A stretch of 64,000 bases of DNA, taken from assembly GCA_016705065.1 (NCBI GenBank), contig JADIYY010000004.1, positions 1 through 64,000 on the forward strand, written 5' to 3'. The stretch comes from Candidatus Aalborgiella aggregata. Lineage in GTDB: Bacteria; Pseudomonadota; Gammaproteobacteria; Burkholderiales; Burkholderiaceae_C. Position numbers and translations under genes: made by a program. Below the pieces are notes generated by a model that did not search any database, had not been told where the DNA came from, and saw nothing but the letters and a program-made list of their open reading frames with translations. Every line of letters starts with the position of its first letter. Position 1 is the first letter of the stretch. Positions 36,339 through 45,969 of the stretch are shown here, one piece after another.

Positions 36339-37196
36339 TTATTTAACCCACTCTTCGGAGCGCAGCCACAGCTCACGGGCCAAGGCTTGATCTTGTGCCA
36401 AGGTAGATACCTCTTTGGTTTTGCAACTGTCGTAATACAAGCCAGTTTCGCGTGCTATTTCAGGTGAGGTGGCGCAGTAGATTGATGTTTCCGCTCCTTG
36501 TTCGGGAGTGATCATGTTGCGCTTGATCCATGAACGAAATGGCCAAGGCACGGCACGCCAAACATCGGTGGCGACAACGCCTGGGTGCAATGCATAGGTG
36601 GTCACACCTGTACCTTGCAATCGGCGTGCCAGCTCGGCGCTGAAAAGTACATTGGCGAATTTAGATGTGCAGTATTCAGGGTAACCCGAAAACGAGCGGC
36701 GTTTCTGGCGCAAGGCATCCCAATCAAAACGCTGAGCTTTGTAGTGTGCACGGCTGGCCACCGTCACAACGCGTGCGGGTGCACTGGCTTGGAGTTTGGG
36801 TAGCAACAACTGTGTCAACAAAAATGTGCCGACGTGGTTGACACCAAAGGTCATCTCAAACCCCTCATGCGTCAAACCCTTAGCGCCTGCCAAACCGGCG
36901 TTGTTCACCAAAATGTGCAGCGGCAAATTCAACGCCATAAATGTGCTGGCGCAAGCGCGGATAGACGAAAAATTACTGAGCTCTAGCGGGATGAAATCAA
37001 CTTTTGCTTGGGGTGACTCAGTGCGAATTTCATCCAGTACGGGTTGTGCGCGCTCCTGATTTCGTGCGGTGATGACGATGTGTGCACCCCGCTTGGCAAA
37101 TTCGCGTGCTGTCACACGGCCAATGCCCGTGTTGGCACCAGTGATCAGTGCAACTTTGTCTTGAAGATCTTGCGCCAATTTAAACTTCGCCGCCAA
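36339..37196 (-). CDS. SDR family oxidoreductase (retinol-dehydrogenase-like)
   Basis: Short-chain dehydrogenase with NAD(P) motif ALITGANTGIGRVTAREFA, LVNNAGLAG, FLLTQLLLP and the catalytic YxxxK in YCTSKFAN (Tyr and Lys in the pattern Y-C-T-S-K). The Ser is in VTVASRAHY. 285 residues; similar to human retinol dehydrogenase 11-14-type proteins, where substrates are lipophilic alcohols or ketones. Substrate here unknown. Its ATG overlaps the SRPBCC gene by 17 bp, which suggests a shared transcript and perhaps a shared hydrophobic ligand. Confidence 0.87.
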   Translation of the reverse strand: MAAKFKLAQDLQDKVALITGANTGIGRVTAREFAKRGAHIVITARNQERAQPVLDEIRTESPQAKVDFIPLELSNFSSIRACASTFMALNLPLHILVNNAGLAGAKGLTHEGFEMTFGVNHVGTFLLTQLLLPKLQASAPARVVTVASRAHYKAQRFDWDALRQKRRSFSGYPEYCTSKFANVLFSAELARRLQGTGVTTYALHPGVVATDVWRAVPWPFRSWIKRNMITPEQGAETSIYCATSPEIARETGLYYDSCKTKEVSTLAQDQALARELWLRSEEWVK

Positions 37197-37650
37197 ATTT
37201 CTTGATCAGGTTGTCAATGTATTTGTCAACCAACTTTTCAAATTCACCTTCCACGATGGGTGCCACCACCATCTTCATCAAACTTGGCAAGGGCACGTCA
37301 ACCGTGCCATTCAATTGCAAGGTGATGCCAGTGGATGATTTGTTGTCGGTGATTTTCCAATTGCCTGCCACTTGTGCGTTACCAACCCCTTTGACAGGTG
37401 TCCACACCACTGTGCCTTTGGCTTTGTTGCTAACGTACTTGCTGGCGTAAATGGTTTGAATGTTGACTTTTTCAGTGCCAACTTTGGCCATTTCCCATTG
37501 GTATGCGCCACCGCCTAAATCGGTGAGTTTTTCAAGTTTTGGGAAATGACTCGCTGATGTGGGCACGTCTGATAAAACTGCAAAAACATCCGCCGCCTTG
37601 GCTTTGACGTTGAGTTCGTATGCAAGATCAATTGCGACGGTGATGGCCAT
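37180..37650 (-). CDS. SRPBCC family protein (START-like)
   Basis: 156-residue protein of the SRPBCC/polyketide-cyclase fold, which encloses a hydrophobic ligand cavity. Visible: AYELNVKAKAADVFAVLSDV, a typical coenzyme-Q-binding/COG3427-like start, then SASHFPKLEKL, GGAYQWEMAKVG and a C-terminal helix VEGEFEKLVDKYIDNLIKKF. No signal peptide. ATG 37650 has an AGGAGC site. Role unknown; the overlap with the SDR gene suggests a common pathway on a lipid-like substrate, by inference only. Confidence 0.78.
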   Translation of the reverse strand: MAITVAIDLAYELNVKAKAADVFAVLSDVPTSASHFPKLEKLTDLGGGAYQWEMAKVGTEKVNIQTIYASKYVSNKAKGTVVWTPVKGVGNAQVAGNWKITDNKSSTGITLQLNGTVDVPLPSLMKMVVAPIVEGEFEKLVDKYIDNLIKKFGGEV

Positions 37651-37691
37651 GAATAGCTCCTATTGAGATGGGTTTGTAAGTGTATTGCTGA

Positions 37692-38465
37692 CTAAGACTT
37701 CATCATACTTCGCACTACCAAGAGTGGCAACCTTAGCAAAAACCCTAGGAACAAACGGGTGTGCATCCAAGTCAGCAGCACATTGTCGCGCAGGTAACGA
37801 AAGTGCGAAACACCGCCCTCCCCTGCGCTGATGTAACGCACGGGCGCTGCAATGTTGATGGGTATCACACCTTGCCAACACAAACGCACAACCGCTTCCG
37901 GGTCAAAATCAAAATGCCGCATCCAAGGTTGAAATCGCATCACTTTTTGCAAAGGTGCTATGGGGTAGACGCGCATGCCAAACAAGGAATCACCAATGCC
38001 TGCCCATAGTGTTTCTAAATTAGCCCACCAATTCGACACCTCTCTGCCCTTCACTCGCAAGCTGGGCGCACTGGCATCAAACACTGGCTTACCCAATACC
38101 ATGGCAGTCGGTTGGGCGATTGAGGCTTGCATGAATGCCGGTATGAAATCGGCTGGATGTTGCCCGTCAGAATCCATTGTCAAGGCATGCGTAAAACCTG
38201 CTTGCGCGGCCATGGTAATCCCATGCAGCACGGCTGCCCCTTTGCCTTGGTTGCGTGGTAATTCGATGATGCGCAAACCCGCATCGCTTTCAGCCATTTC
38301 ATTCAGAGCGGCTGGTGTGCCATCGGTACTGCCGTCAATCACTACCCAAACAGGGTTCCAGTATTGCCGTGCAGCACGCACTGTTTCAAACACCAATGCG
38401 CCAGGGTTGTAGCTGGGAATGATGACGAGGTGTGTTTTGGAAACGTTGTTGTGGCTACTTTGCAT
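37692..38465 (-). CDS. Glycosyltransferase family 2 protein
   Basis: Inverting GT-A glycosyltransferase, dolichol-phosphate-mannose-synthase-like. Blocks: HLVIIPSYNPG, VVIDGSTDGTPAAL (nucleotide sugar), GKGAAVLHGITMAAQAGFTH and the metal site ALTMDSDGQHPADFI. The C-terminal ~60 residues contain ISAGEGGVSHFRYLRDNVLL and an amphipathic/hydrophobic end LGFLLRLPLLVVRSM, suggesting membrane association. 257 residues. It overlaps the acyltransferase gene by 11 bp. This GT2-acyltransferase-halogenase-like order is seen in aryl polyene and xanthomonadin-type clusters, although the core synthase genes are missing here. Confidence 0.82.
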   Translation of the reverse strand: MQSSHNNVSKTHLVIIPSYNPGALVFETVRAARQYWNPVWVVIDGSTDGTPAALNEMAESDAGLRIIELPRNQGKGAAVLHGITMAAQAGFTHALTMDSDGQHPADFIPAFMQASIAQPTAMVLGKPVFDASAPSLRVKGREVSNWWANLETLWAGIGDSLFGMRVYPIAPLQKVMRFQPWMRHFDFDPEAVVRLCWQGVIPINIAAPVRYISAGEGGVSHFRYLRDNVLLTWMHTRLFLGFLLRLPLLVVRSMMKS

Positions 38466-39234
38466 TTGATTTGCCCAAGGAACCAATGGGATGAAAAGCC
38501 GAACCTTTGACCAATTCATTGGCAAAGTAATCATGCAGCTCTGTCATAAAAGCTTGCGTGTTGGTGGGTGGGTCAAAGCGTTTGCCCAAACGAATGCGAT
38601 AAGCAATTGGCATGGGTGCTTTTTTAAACAATGGCCAGCCTTTGCGCAGGTATTGCGAATCTGTTTCAATCAGTACTGTTTGTACGGGTACTTGGCCTTT
38701 GTTGGCGATGATGCCAATGCTGCCGCTAAAAACATTAACGGGGTCTTGCGTGGTGCGAGTGCCTTCTGGAAACAACAACAAATGGCTGCCATTTTGAAAA
38801 TCTTCAACCGCACTGTGCATCATGCCGCGCAAGGGTTCACTGCCAATGTAGCGCGCCAAACGCGAGCCCGCACCTAAAAAAATATTGCGCTTCAAACTGG
38901 TTTTCATCACACATGCCACATTGGGCAAACGCGAAATCACCATCACCGCATCCAAAATACAGGGGTGATTCGGTGCAATGATCATTGGACCTTCACCGCG
39001 CAAGGCATCCAAAGCGGAAATGTCAAAATGCACACGCCGCGATGCACTCAAGCTTTTGATATACAAATTAAATGCCGCCATGATGACCCAACGACCCAAG
39101 GGTCTGGCCCATTTGTCAGGCAGTATGGGGTTCAGCACCATGGCAAACGGCGTCCAAGCTAAACACAACACGCCCAGCCATGTTAGGCCCAGATACAGGA
39201 CAGCGTAGTCATAAACAGCGACCAGTTTGCGCAT
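38455..39234 (-). CDS. 1-acyl-sn-glycerol-3-phosphate-like acyltransferase
   Basis: PlsC-type membrane acyltransferase. N-terminal hydrophobic segment YLGLTWLGVLCLAWTPFAMV, the HX4D catalytic motif in IIAPNHPCILDAVMVISRLP, GSEPLRGM, FPEGTRTT (phosphate-binding EGT) and VPVQTVLIET. 259 residues. The start is ATG 39234 rather than the GTG one codon upstream. It sits between the flavoprotein and the glycosyltransferase on the same strand with small gaps, so the three are probably an operon that modifies a lipid or polyene. Confidence 0.82.
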   Translation of the reverse strand: MRKLVAVYDYAVLYLGLTWLGVLCLAWTPFAMVLNPILPDKWARPLGRWVIMAAFNLYIKSLSASRRVHFDISALDALRGEGPMIIAPNHPCILDAVMVISRLPNVACVMKTSLKRNIFLGAGSRLARYIGSEPLRGMMHSAVEDFQNGSHLLLFPEGTRTTQDPVNVFSGSIGIIANKGQVPVQTVLIETDSQYLRKGWPLFKKAPMPIAYRIRLGKRFDPPTNTQAFMTELHDYFANELVKGSAFHPIGSLGKSNAK

Positions 39235-39264
39235 CACTTGTATAGTTGCTGGAATATGATGTGT

Positions 39265-40635
39265 TTAGGCGGTGAACAGATTGCCGTCTTTAGGCAATTG
39301 GATGTTCTTCTTGCGCATGCGCCATGCTTGAAAAGTGCGTTTCATATTCAAAAAAGAACCGGTGTAATAAATCACTTTCAGCATGAAGATGGAGGGGCCT
39401 GTGGGCGTTTTCCCATAAACATCGCCAGCCAACACTGACAGCAAAGCTTCTTTCACCCTGAATGGATTGGCTGGGTTCATGAATAAATCGCGCATGGTGG
39501 GGTTGGTGACGCGGTAAATAAACCATGAAAAAACTTTAGGCCCTAGGCGTGCTCGTTCATCATATTTTTTTAACGCTGCTGCTGATTGCTCTGGTTGTCG
39601 TAAACAAGTATCAACGGCATCAGCAGCGTCAAAAGCGTTTTGCATTGCCAGCATAACACCTGAAGAAAAAACAGGGTCAATGAACGCAAATGCATCACCC
39701 AACATCAAATAGTTTTCACCATGGTTGCGCTCGCACAAGTACGAAAAATTGCCTGTTGCCTCAACCTTTGTTTCCATCTTGGCGTTTTCCAAGCGTTTGG
39801 CCAGGCGCGGGCACATGGCAATGGTGTCTTTGAAAAATCCTTCTAACGATCGCTGGCCACGTGTCTTCAGGTAATACGGCCAGGTCACTGCACCAATGCT
39901 GGTTAAACCGTCTGACAAAGGTATGTACCAAAACCAACCATGGTCAAACCAAAATATGCTGATATCACCGGCTTGTTTGCCTTCCAACCTGGCTGCACCT
40001 GAAAAATGCGCATAAACAGCCGTGCTGTTGTGTTTTTTATTGCTTTCTTTAATCTTGAATCGATTGCCTAAAAAAGTATCGCGCCCAGAGGCATCGATGA
40101 CAAAACGCGTGTTCCAAGTATCAATTTGTCCATTCTCGTGTTTGGCCTGTACGCGTGCACCTCTGCCATCTTGCAAAAACACGACTTCAATAACTTGACA
40201 TCCCTCAACTACATTGGCATTTTTGGTGGCAGCATTACGAATCAATATTTCATCAAACTCTGCGCGCTTCACTTGATAAGACATGGGCATGGTTTTGTCC
40301 CATGCATCGGCAAATTCAATGGATTGTTCATGCTCATGCACGGGGGAAACAAATTGTGCTCCCCACTTTTCCATGCCGATAGCTTTGATCTTGTCAGCCA
40401 CACCTAATTTCTCAAGCAAGGGTAGATTAGCTGGCAACAGCGATTCGCCAATGTGAAACCTAGGGTGATGCGCCTTTTCAAGTAAGGTAACTTTATAGCC
40501 CCGCTCCGCCAATAAGGTTGCCGAGGTTGAGCCTGCAGGTCCGCCACCAATCACCAATACATCGCATTCCATTGGTTTGACTGCGTCTTCCCGCATTGGG
40601 TTTGTGGCACTGCTCGTGCCTGCGTTGCTGTTCAT
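39265..40635 (-). CDS. Halogenase-like FAD-dependent oxidoreductase
   Basis: Group A flavoprotein of the geranylgeranyl-reductase/tryptophan-halogenase type. FAD fold CDVLVIGGGPAGSTSATLLA, the GESLLP motif HHPRFHIGESLLPANLPLL, DASGRDTFLGNRF, and GDAFAFIDPVFSSGVMLAMQ (the second FAD site). The WxWxIP halogenase motif is visible as GWFWYIPLSD, altered from the consensus, so true halogenation is uncertain. 456 residues from ATG 40635. Such proteins occur in aryl polyene, xanthomonadin and dialkylresorcinol clusters next to acyltransferase and GT2 genes, as here. Confidence 0.8.
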   Translation of the reverse strand: MNSNAGTSSATNPMREDAVKPMECDVLVIGGGPAGSTSATLLAERGYKVTLLEKAHHPRFHIGESLLPANLPLLEKLGVADKIKAIGMEKWGAQFVSPVHEHEQSIEFADAWDKTMPMSYQVKRAEFDEILIRNAATKNANVVEGCQVIEVVFLQDGRGARVQAKHENGQIDTWNTRFVIDASGRDTFLGNRFKIKESNKKHNSTAVYAHFSGAARLEGKQAGDISIFWFDHGWFWYIPLSDGLTSIGAVTWPYYLKTRGQRSLEGFFKDTIAMCPRLAKRLENAKMETKVEATGNFSYLCERNHGENYLMLGDAFAFIDPVFSSGVMLAMQNAFDAADAVDTCLRQPEQSAAALKKYDERARLGPKVFSWFIYRVTNPTMRDLFMNPANPFRVKEALLSVLAGDVYGKTPTGPSIFMLKVIYYTGSFLNMKRTFQAWRMRKKNIQLPKDGNLFTA

Positions 40636-40727
40636 ATTATCTCTACACCGTTTGTTGATAATTGATTTTAGCCCACGCAAGTAGAACAGTCGCTTAACAA
40701 GCGCTATACCATTTGATATAGATTAAT

Positions 40728-43700
40728 TTATTTGGCAATCAATTCGTGTGCGTGCAAATTGGGCACAAGTTGTTCTTCCGTCATTTTCGCGCCAGGAACA
40801 GTTTTGCGCGCAAAAATACTGTACATCGTTGGTACAACGAATATGGTGAGCAAGGTTCCCAAGGACATACCACCCACAATCACCCAACCGATTTGCGAAC
40901 GACTCTCAGCGCCAGCACCAGTTGATAAAGCAAGTGGTAATGCTCCTAGAACCATAGCACCCGTGGTCATTAAAATTGGGCGTAAGCGCTGTGATGCTGC
41001 TTTCACAATAGCGTCGACCATACTCATGCCACCGTGTCGCAACTGATTGGCAAATTCCACAATCAAAATACCGTGTTTTGTAATCAACCCAACCAAGGTA
41101 ATCAGACCAATTTGTGAATAAACATTCAGCGAACCACCTGAGAACTTTAGCGCTAACAAAGCGCCAATCATGGACATGGGCACAGACAACATGATCACGA
41201 AGGGATCGATGAAACTTTCGAATTGCGCGGCCAAAACTAAGAAAATAAACAGCAATGCCAGTGCAAATACAATTCCCAGCGATCCTTGTGAATTTTTGAA
41301 TTCGCGCAAACTGCCGTTTAAATCCGTGCTGTAACCCGGTTTGAGCACTTTTTTGGCAGTTTCATCCAAAAATGCCAATGCCTGCCCTTGTGAATAGTTG
41401 GGTGCCAAGTTAGAGGTAATCGCTACCGCGCGACGCTGGCCGAAATGATTCAAATCACGTGGAGCGACGGATTCACGCACCTTCACTAAAGTAGAAAGCG
41501 GAATCATGGCATCGTTGCGTCCACGTACAAATATTTTGTCAATATCATCCGGGGTATCGCGTCCAGTTGATTGTGTTTGCACCACCACATCAAATTGTTC
41601 TGCATCGCGTTTGTAACGCGTCACATTCCTGCCACCCAGCATGGTTTCGATGGCGCGCGCCACCACTTCCACACTGACGCCCAAATCTGCTGCTTTGGCG
41701 CGATCCACATCAATTTTGAGTTCAGGTTTATTCAATCGCAAATCAATGTCAGGACTCAAAAATCCGGGGTTTTTTGCAATTTCGTCCATGAATTGACGAG
41801 CTGTCGCGCTCAAGTTTTGGTAACTTTCAGATGTCACAATGACAAAGTTGATGGGGCGCTCCCTAAAACCTTGCCCCAGCGATGGCGGTGTAATGGGAAA
41901 TGCCGTGACACCAGCTAAGCGGGCAAAACTAGGTTGCATTTCACGCGCAATGTCGATTGTTGATTTTTGACGTTTATCCCAATCCACAGCTCGATAGAAA
42001 ACATTGGCTTGTGATACGGTGGGATTCCCCGCAGTCACAAATATCCGGTCAAATTCCTTGTACTTTTCGCCATCTTTTTCAAGTGCATTCACATACCTTG
42101 ATGTGTAATCCAAAGTGGCCCCGTCTGGAGCACTCACCACCGCCAGAATCACACCCCGGTCTTCCAAAGGTGACAATTCGCTTTTCATATTGGGGAAAAT
42201 TTGATATATAGAAAAAGCGCAAATAGCCATCACACCCAGCACAATCCAACGTGCATGCCAAAAGGTTCGCTTGAACCACGAATCAGATCCTGCTGTTGCT
42301 TTCAAAGAATCGCCATTGGGTTTGACCAAGTAACGCAATAACTTTGCATAGCCATTTGTCAAACTGGTCAAGAATCGCTCCATGTTGCGATCAAACCAAT
42401 TGGGGTTGGGATTGTGTTTGAGCAAAAGAGAACACATCATGGGCGAAAGCGTTAAAGCCACAAAACCCGATACAACCACAGCGCCGGCCAATGCCAAGGC
42501 AAACTCCACAAACAAACGCCCCGTTCTGCCTGGTGTAAACGCCAATGGCGCATAAACGGCAACCAAGGTGACTGTCATGGTCAACACGGCAAAACTCACT
42601 TCTCGCACACCTTTGATGGCCGCTGAAAATGGGTCTAAACCTTCCTCAATATGTCGGTAAATATTCTCCAACACCACAATGGCATCATCCACCACCAGTC
42701 CGATGGCCAGTACCAGTGCCAATAATGTCAATGTATTGATGGTGAACCCAGCCAAGGCCATCATGGCAAATGAGCCAATCAAACTCACAGGAATCGTGAT
42801 GATGGGAATAATGGATGCGCGTACTGTTCTGAGGAAGACAAAAATAACCAAAGCCACCAGCACGATGGCTTCAATAATCGTTTTATAAACATTGTTAATT
42901 GAGCGCTCGATAAAGACCGAATTATCGTTCGCTACATCTATGGTCATGTCTGCCGGCAGGTCTGCTTTGAGTTTTGGCATCATGTCCCGCACGCCTTTTG
43001 ACAATATCAAAGGATTCGCTGTTGCTTGACGGATCACACCAACCGAAATGGCTTGTTTACCATTCAGTCGAACCGAACTGCGCACATCGGCTGGTCCTTC
43101 TTCTAATCTTGCCACATCGCGCATTTTGACCGGAAAACCATTTACTGTTTTGATGACAATCTCGGCAAATTGTCCCGATTTTTCTAAGCTGGTTTGTGAA
43201 GTAACACTGAATTCACGGGTATTGGATTCAATGCGTCCTGCTGGGATTTCAATGTTGTTGCGACGGATTGCATCCTCTGCATCTTGGGTGGTCAGTTTGT
43301 ATGCGGCCAACCTATCGGGGTCCAACCAAACGCGCATGGCGTATTTGCGTTCGCCAAAAATACGCACATCGGCTGCACCTGTCACCGTTTGCAAGCGTGG
43401 TTTGACAATGCGGTTGAGCAAGTCATTGATTTGCAGCGGACTCAAAGTTTCACTGGTGAATGCCAACCAAATCACAGGAAAAGCATCGGCCTCAACTTTG
43501 GCGACTACTGGTTCTTCAATCGCTTGCGGCAAACGACTGCGCACACGGGCAGTACGGTCACGAACTTCTGCAGCTGCGGCATCGGCATCTTTTTCTAAGC
43601 GAAACCGCACGCTGATCTGCGCTTGCTCAGCACGACTCACTGACGTAATCACGTCCACCGCATCAATTCCAGCGATGGAATCTTCTAGTGTTTTGGCAAT

Positions 43701-43886
43701 TTGCGATTCAACCACTTCTGCCGACGCACCTGGATAACGCACGCTCACCGTTACCACAGGCTCATCGATTTTGGGGTATTCACGTACCGAAAGCCGTGTA
43801 AAACTTACTGCCCCAATCAGCAACACGAGCAAAGACAGAACCGTCGCTAATACGGGGCGACGTATGGATGTTTCAGAGAGCTGCAT
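40728..43886 (-). CDS. RND efflux pump inner-membrane permease (HAE1 family)
   Basis: Proton-driven trimeric multidrug efflux transporter of the AcrB/MexF/MdtB kind. N-terminal SIRRPVLATVLSLLVLLIGA, porter domain start SVRYPGASAEVVESQIAKTL, TM4 relay with two adjacent Asp in AIGLVVDDAIVVLENI, KGVREVSFAVLTMTVTLVAV, and C-terminal YSQIGLITLVGLITKHGILI. 1052 residues, full length and unbroken. The AGAGGAAA site and 14-bp overlap with the adaptor gene show co-translation. No TolC-type outer-membrane gene adjoins. Substrates unknown. Confidence 0.92.
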   Translation of the reverse strand: MQLSETSIRRPVLATVLSLLVLLIGAVSFTRLSVREYPKIDEPVVTVSVRYPGASAEVVESQIAKTLEDSIAGIDAVDVITSVSRAEQAQISVRFRLEKDADAAAAEVRDRTARVRSRLPQAIEEPVVAKVEADAFPVIWLAFTSETLSPLQINDLLNRIVKPRLQTVTGAADVRIFGERKYAMRVWLDPDRLAAYKLTTQDAEDAIRRNNIEIPAGRIESNTREFSVTSQTSLEKSGQFAEIVIKTVNGFPVKMRDVARLEEGPADVRSSVRLNGKQAISVGVIRQATANPLILSKGVRDMMPKLKADLPADMTIDVANDNSVFIERSINNVYKTIIEAIVLVALVIFVFLRTVRASIIPIITIPVSLIGSFAMMALAGFTINTLTLLALVLAIGLVVDDAIVVLENIYRHIEEGLDPFSAAIKGVREVSFAVLTMTVTLVAVYAPLAFTPGRTGRLFVEFALALAGAVVVSGFVALTLSPMMCSLLLKHNPNPNWFDRNMERFLTSLTNGYAKLLRYLVKPNGDSLKATAGSDSWFKRTFWHARWIVLGVMAICAFSIYQIFPNMKSELSPLEDRGVILAVVSAPDGATLDYTSRYVNALEKDGEKYKEFDRIFVTAGNPTVSQANVFYRAVDWDKRQKSTIDIAREMQPSFARLAGVTAFPITPPSLGQGFRERPINFVIVTSESYQNLSATARQFMDEIAKNPGFLSPDIDLRLNKPELKIDVDRAKAADLGVSVEVVARAIETMLGGRNVTRYKRDAEQFDVVVQTQSTGRDTPDDIDKIFVRGRNDAMIPLSTLVKVRESVAPRDLNHFGQRRAVAITSNLAPNYSQGQALAFLDETAKKVLKPGYSTDLNGSLREFKNSQGSLGIVFALALLFIFLVLAAQFESFIDPFVIMLSVPMSMIGALLALKFSGGSLNVYSQIGLITLVGLITKHGILIVEFANQLRHGGMSMVDAIVKAASQRLRPILMTTGAMVLGALPLALSTGAGAESRSQIGWVIVGGMSLGTLLTIFVVPTMYSIFARKTVPGAKMTEEQLVPNLHAHELIAK

Positions 43887-45357
43887 TGGGTTTTCCTCTG
43901 CCCTCGCGAGCTCCAGATTTCATAGCGCCTCCTCCACTGCTCCCACTTGCAGAACCACCCAGTTCCAAGCAAGGGTTGGGACCAGATACCGGTTTAACTT
44001 GCGGTTTGCCTGGTGGGTTTCCTTGGGGGTTTACAGGTGCTTTTGCTGCATCAGTAGATGGAGCCGATGACGTTGTTGGGACGGAGGGTAGATTGCTTGG
44101 CGCACCACCTGCACCTGGTCTACCCGCACCGCCAGCTCCACCCGAACCACCTGCTCCAGCACCTCTACCCAATTCAACCACTTTCACAGCAGTACCATCT
44201 TTTTGAACACGTTGTTGTCCTGCGGTCACCACTTCGTCGCCTTCGCTCAAACCTTCCAAAATCTCAACCTTGCCCGGTTTGCGAATACCCACTTTCACCT
44301 CAACACGCTGGGTTATCTTGCTGCCTTTTTCTGCACCTTCTACAAGCTTGATGACAAACTGTTTATTCCCTTGCGGAACAATGGCTTCTTCAGGTATGAC
44401 CTTGGCATTGTCGCGTTCTCCAAACACCGTATTCACCCTTGCAAACATGCCCGGACGCAACTGAAACTGGCGATTGTCAATACAGGCCCTTACCCCCACT
44501 GAACGCCCGTTGGCATCGACCAATGGGTCAATCGCCTGAATGACGGCTGTGAATTTTCTTCCAGGTAAAGCGTCTAAATCAATTTGTGCTTTTTGGCCTT
44601 TCTTGACTTTGTTTTGCAAACGCTCTGGTAATCTGTAATCGACAAAAACCGCCGCAATGTCTTCGATGTTGACAATATCACCGCCATCTTTCAAATAGTC
44701 ACCCACATTCACTGCGCGAATACCAGTCATGCCATCGAATGGCGCTTTGAGGCTCAAACGTGCAACTGTGGCTTGCGCCAAAGCCAATTTGGCTTGCGCT
44801 ACTTCCATGTTGGCTGCGCTTTCGTCTAATGAACGCTTGCTAACGAAGTTTTGCGCAACCAACTCTTGATTGCGTTTGTGATTGGCTTGCGCAATCGATA
44901 ACTCGGCTTGGCTTTGTTTCATTTGTGCCACTGGCAGTTGGTCGTCAAACTGCACCAGCAATTGTCCCTTGCGTACACGATCGCCATCTTTGAAATTCAA
45001 TGCTGTGATGCGACCACTCACCTCTGGGCGTAACATCACACCTTGCCGCGACTTTAAACTGCCTACCGCTTGTGTGTCGTCTGTCAGTTTGATGATTTCA
45101 ACTTTTGCGGATTCAACATTGGGGGCTCTTGCTGCTGGTGCTGCACCTGCTGCGTTGGATGAACCCGACGCACCAGAAGCAGCTGAATTACCCGACTGTC
45201 CGCCACCAGAATTACTTGCGCCAGCACTTGCTGCGGATGGTGTAACGGCACTGGCTTGTTCGCTTTGTGCAGGCTTATTTTGGTACCACCATGCTGCGCC
45301 CGATGCCGCAGCGATTCCTAGAATGGCGACCAAGGGATACAATTTTTTAGAAGTCAT
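43873..45357 (-). CDS. RND efflux periplasmic adaptor (membrane fusion protein)
   Basis: Periplasmic adaptor linking the RND permease to an outer-membrane channel. N-terminal anchor YPLVAILGIAAASGAAWW, Ser/Ala/Gly linker, lipoyl halves (GVMLRPEVSGRITALNFKDG and KAPFDGMTGIRAVNVGDYL), alpha hairpin MKQSQAELSIAQANHKRNQE, beta-barrel VFVDYRLPERLQ and membrane-proximal domain. 494 residues, about 100 longer than usual because of a C-terminal tail rich in Gly, Pro, Ser and Ala (GAGAGGSGGAGGAGRPGAGG and onward). The tail is unusual and may contain an unnoticed frameshift, though codons stay open. No lipobox. Confidence 0.9.
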   Translation of the reverse strand: MTSKKLYPLVAILGIAAASGAAWWYQNKPAQSEQASAVTPSAASAGASNSGGGQSGNSAASGASGSSNAAGAAPAARAPNVESAKVEIIKLTDDTQAVGSLKSRQGVMLRPEVSGRITALNFKDGDRVRKGQLLVQFDDQLPVAQMKQSQAELSIAQANHKRNQELVAQNFVSKRSLDESAANMEVAQAKLALAQATVARLSLKAPFDGMTGIRAVNVGDYLKDGGDIVNIEDIAAVFVDYRLPERLQNKVKKGQKAQIDLDALPGRKFTAVIQAIDPLVDANGRSVGVRACIDNRQFQLRPGMFARVNTVFGERDNAKVIPEEAIVPQGNKQFVIKLVEGAEKGSKITQRVEVKVGIRKPGKVEILEGLSEGDEVVTAGQQRVQKDGTAVKVVELGRGAGAGGSGGAGGAGRPGAGGAPSNLPSVPTTSSAPSTDAAKAPVNPQGNPPGKPQVKPVSGPNPCLELGGSASGSSGGGAMKSGAREGRGKPNAAL

Positions 45358-45487
45358 GCGTTTGTCTCGTGAAAATTATTGTTTGTTGTTAATCGTTTAG
45401 CTTCAAAAATCAGAAAATAAAGTGTATCCAGCTAGCAAAATTGCGCTATCCAGTGAGACCCTACTTTACATGCACTTTACATTGTTC

Positions 45488-45940
45488 TCAGGTCGACGCC
45501 ATCATTTGTTCTACCCCTCGATTGGCCAACATATCGGCCCTTTCGTTACCGGGGTCACCCGCATGCCCTTTTACCCAAACCCATTCAATGTGGTGCCCGG
45601 CAGTATGAAGTAGCGCATCCAATTTTTGCCACAAGTCTACATTTTTAACGGGCTGTTTGCTTGCCGTGCGCCAGCCTTTGGCTTTCCAGCCGGCCAACCA
45701 TTCGCTTGCACCTTGCAACACATATTTGCTGTCAACATGCAAATGCACATGGCACGGGCGCTTCAGTGCTTGTAAAGCTTCAATCACAGCGGTCAGTTCC
45801 ATGCGGTTATTGGTGGTCAACTTCTCACCACCAAACAGCTCTTTTTCCACTTGGCCCGCGCCACGCAGCAAAACACCCCAACCACCAGGCCCAGGGTTGC
45901 CTTTGCAAGCACCATCGGTATAAATCACGACTTTATTCAT
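45488..45940 (-). CDS. rnhA: Ribonuclease HI
   Basis: Endonuclease removing RNA from RNA-DNA hybrids. Active-site residues: Asp in VVIYTDGACKGNPGPGGWG, Glu in NRMELTAVIEALQAL, Asp in HLHVDSKYVLQG and the last Asp in NERADMLANRG; the His loop is in VKGHAGDPGNE. 150 residues, canonical length. It lies between the methyltransferase and the efflux operon; in many Burkholderiales gloB, a methyltransferase, rnhA and dnaQ are neighbours. No dnaQ is seen here. Confidence 0.95.
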   Translation of the reverse strand: MNKVVIYTDGACKGNPGPGGWGVLLRGAGQVEKELFGGEKLTTNNRMELTAVIEALQALKRPCHVHLHVDSKYVLQGASEWLAGWKAKGWRTASKQPVKNVDLWQKLDALLHTAGHHIEWVWVKGHAGDPGNERADMLANRGVEQMMAST

Positions 45941-45969
45941 AAGGATTATGTTGACTGAAAATTTATATT

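Noticed and set aside
37692..40635. Complete aryl polyene cluster
   Set aside because: Only three accessory-type genes are present; the ketosynthase, dehydratase and carrier proteins are missing.
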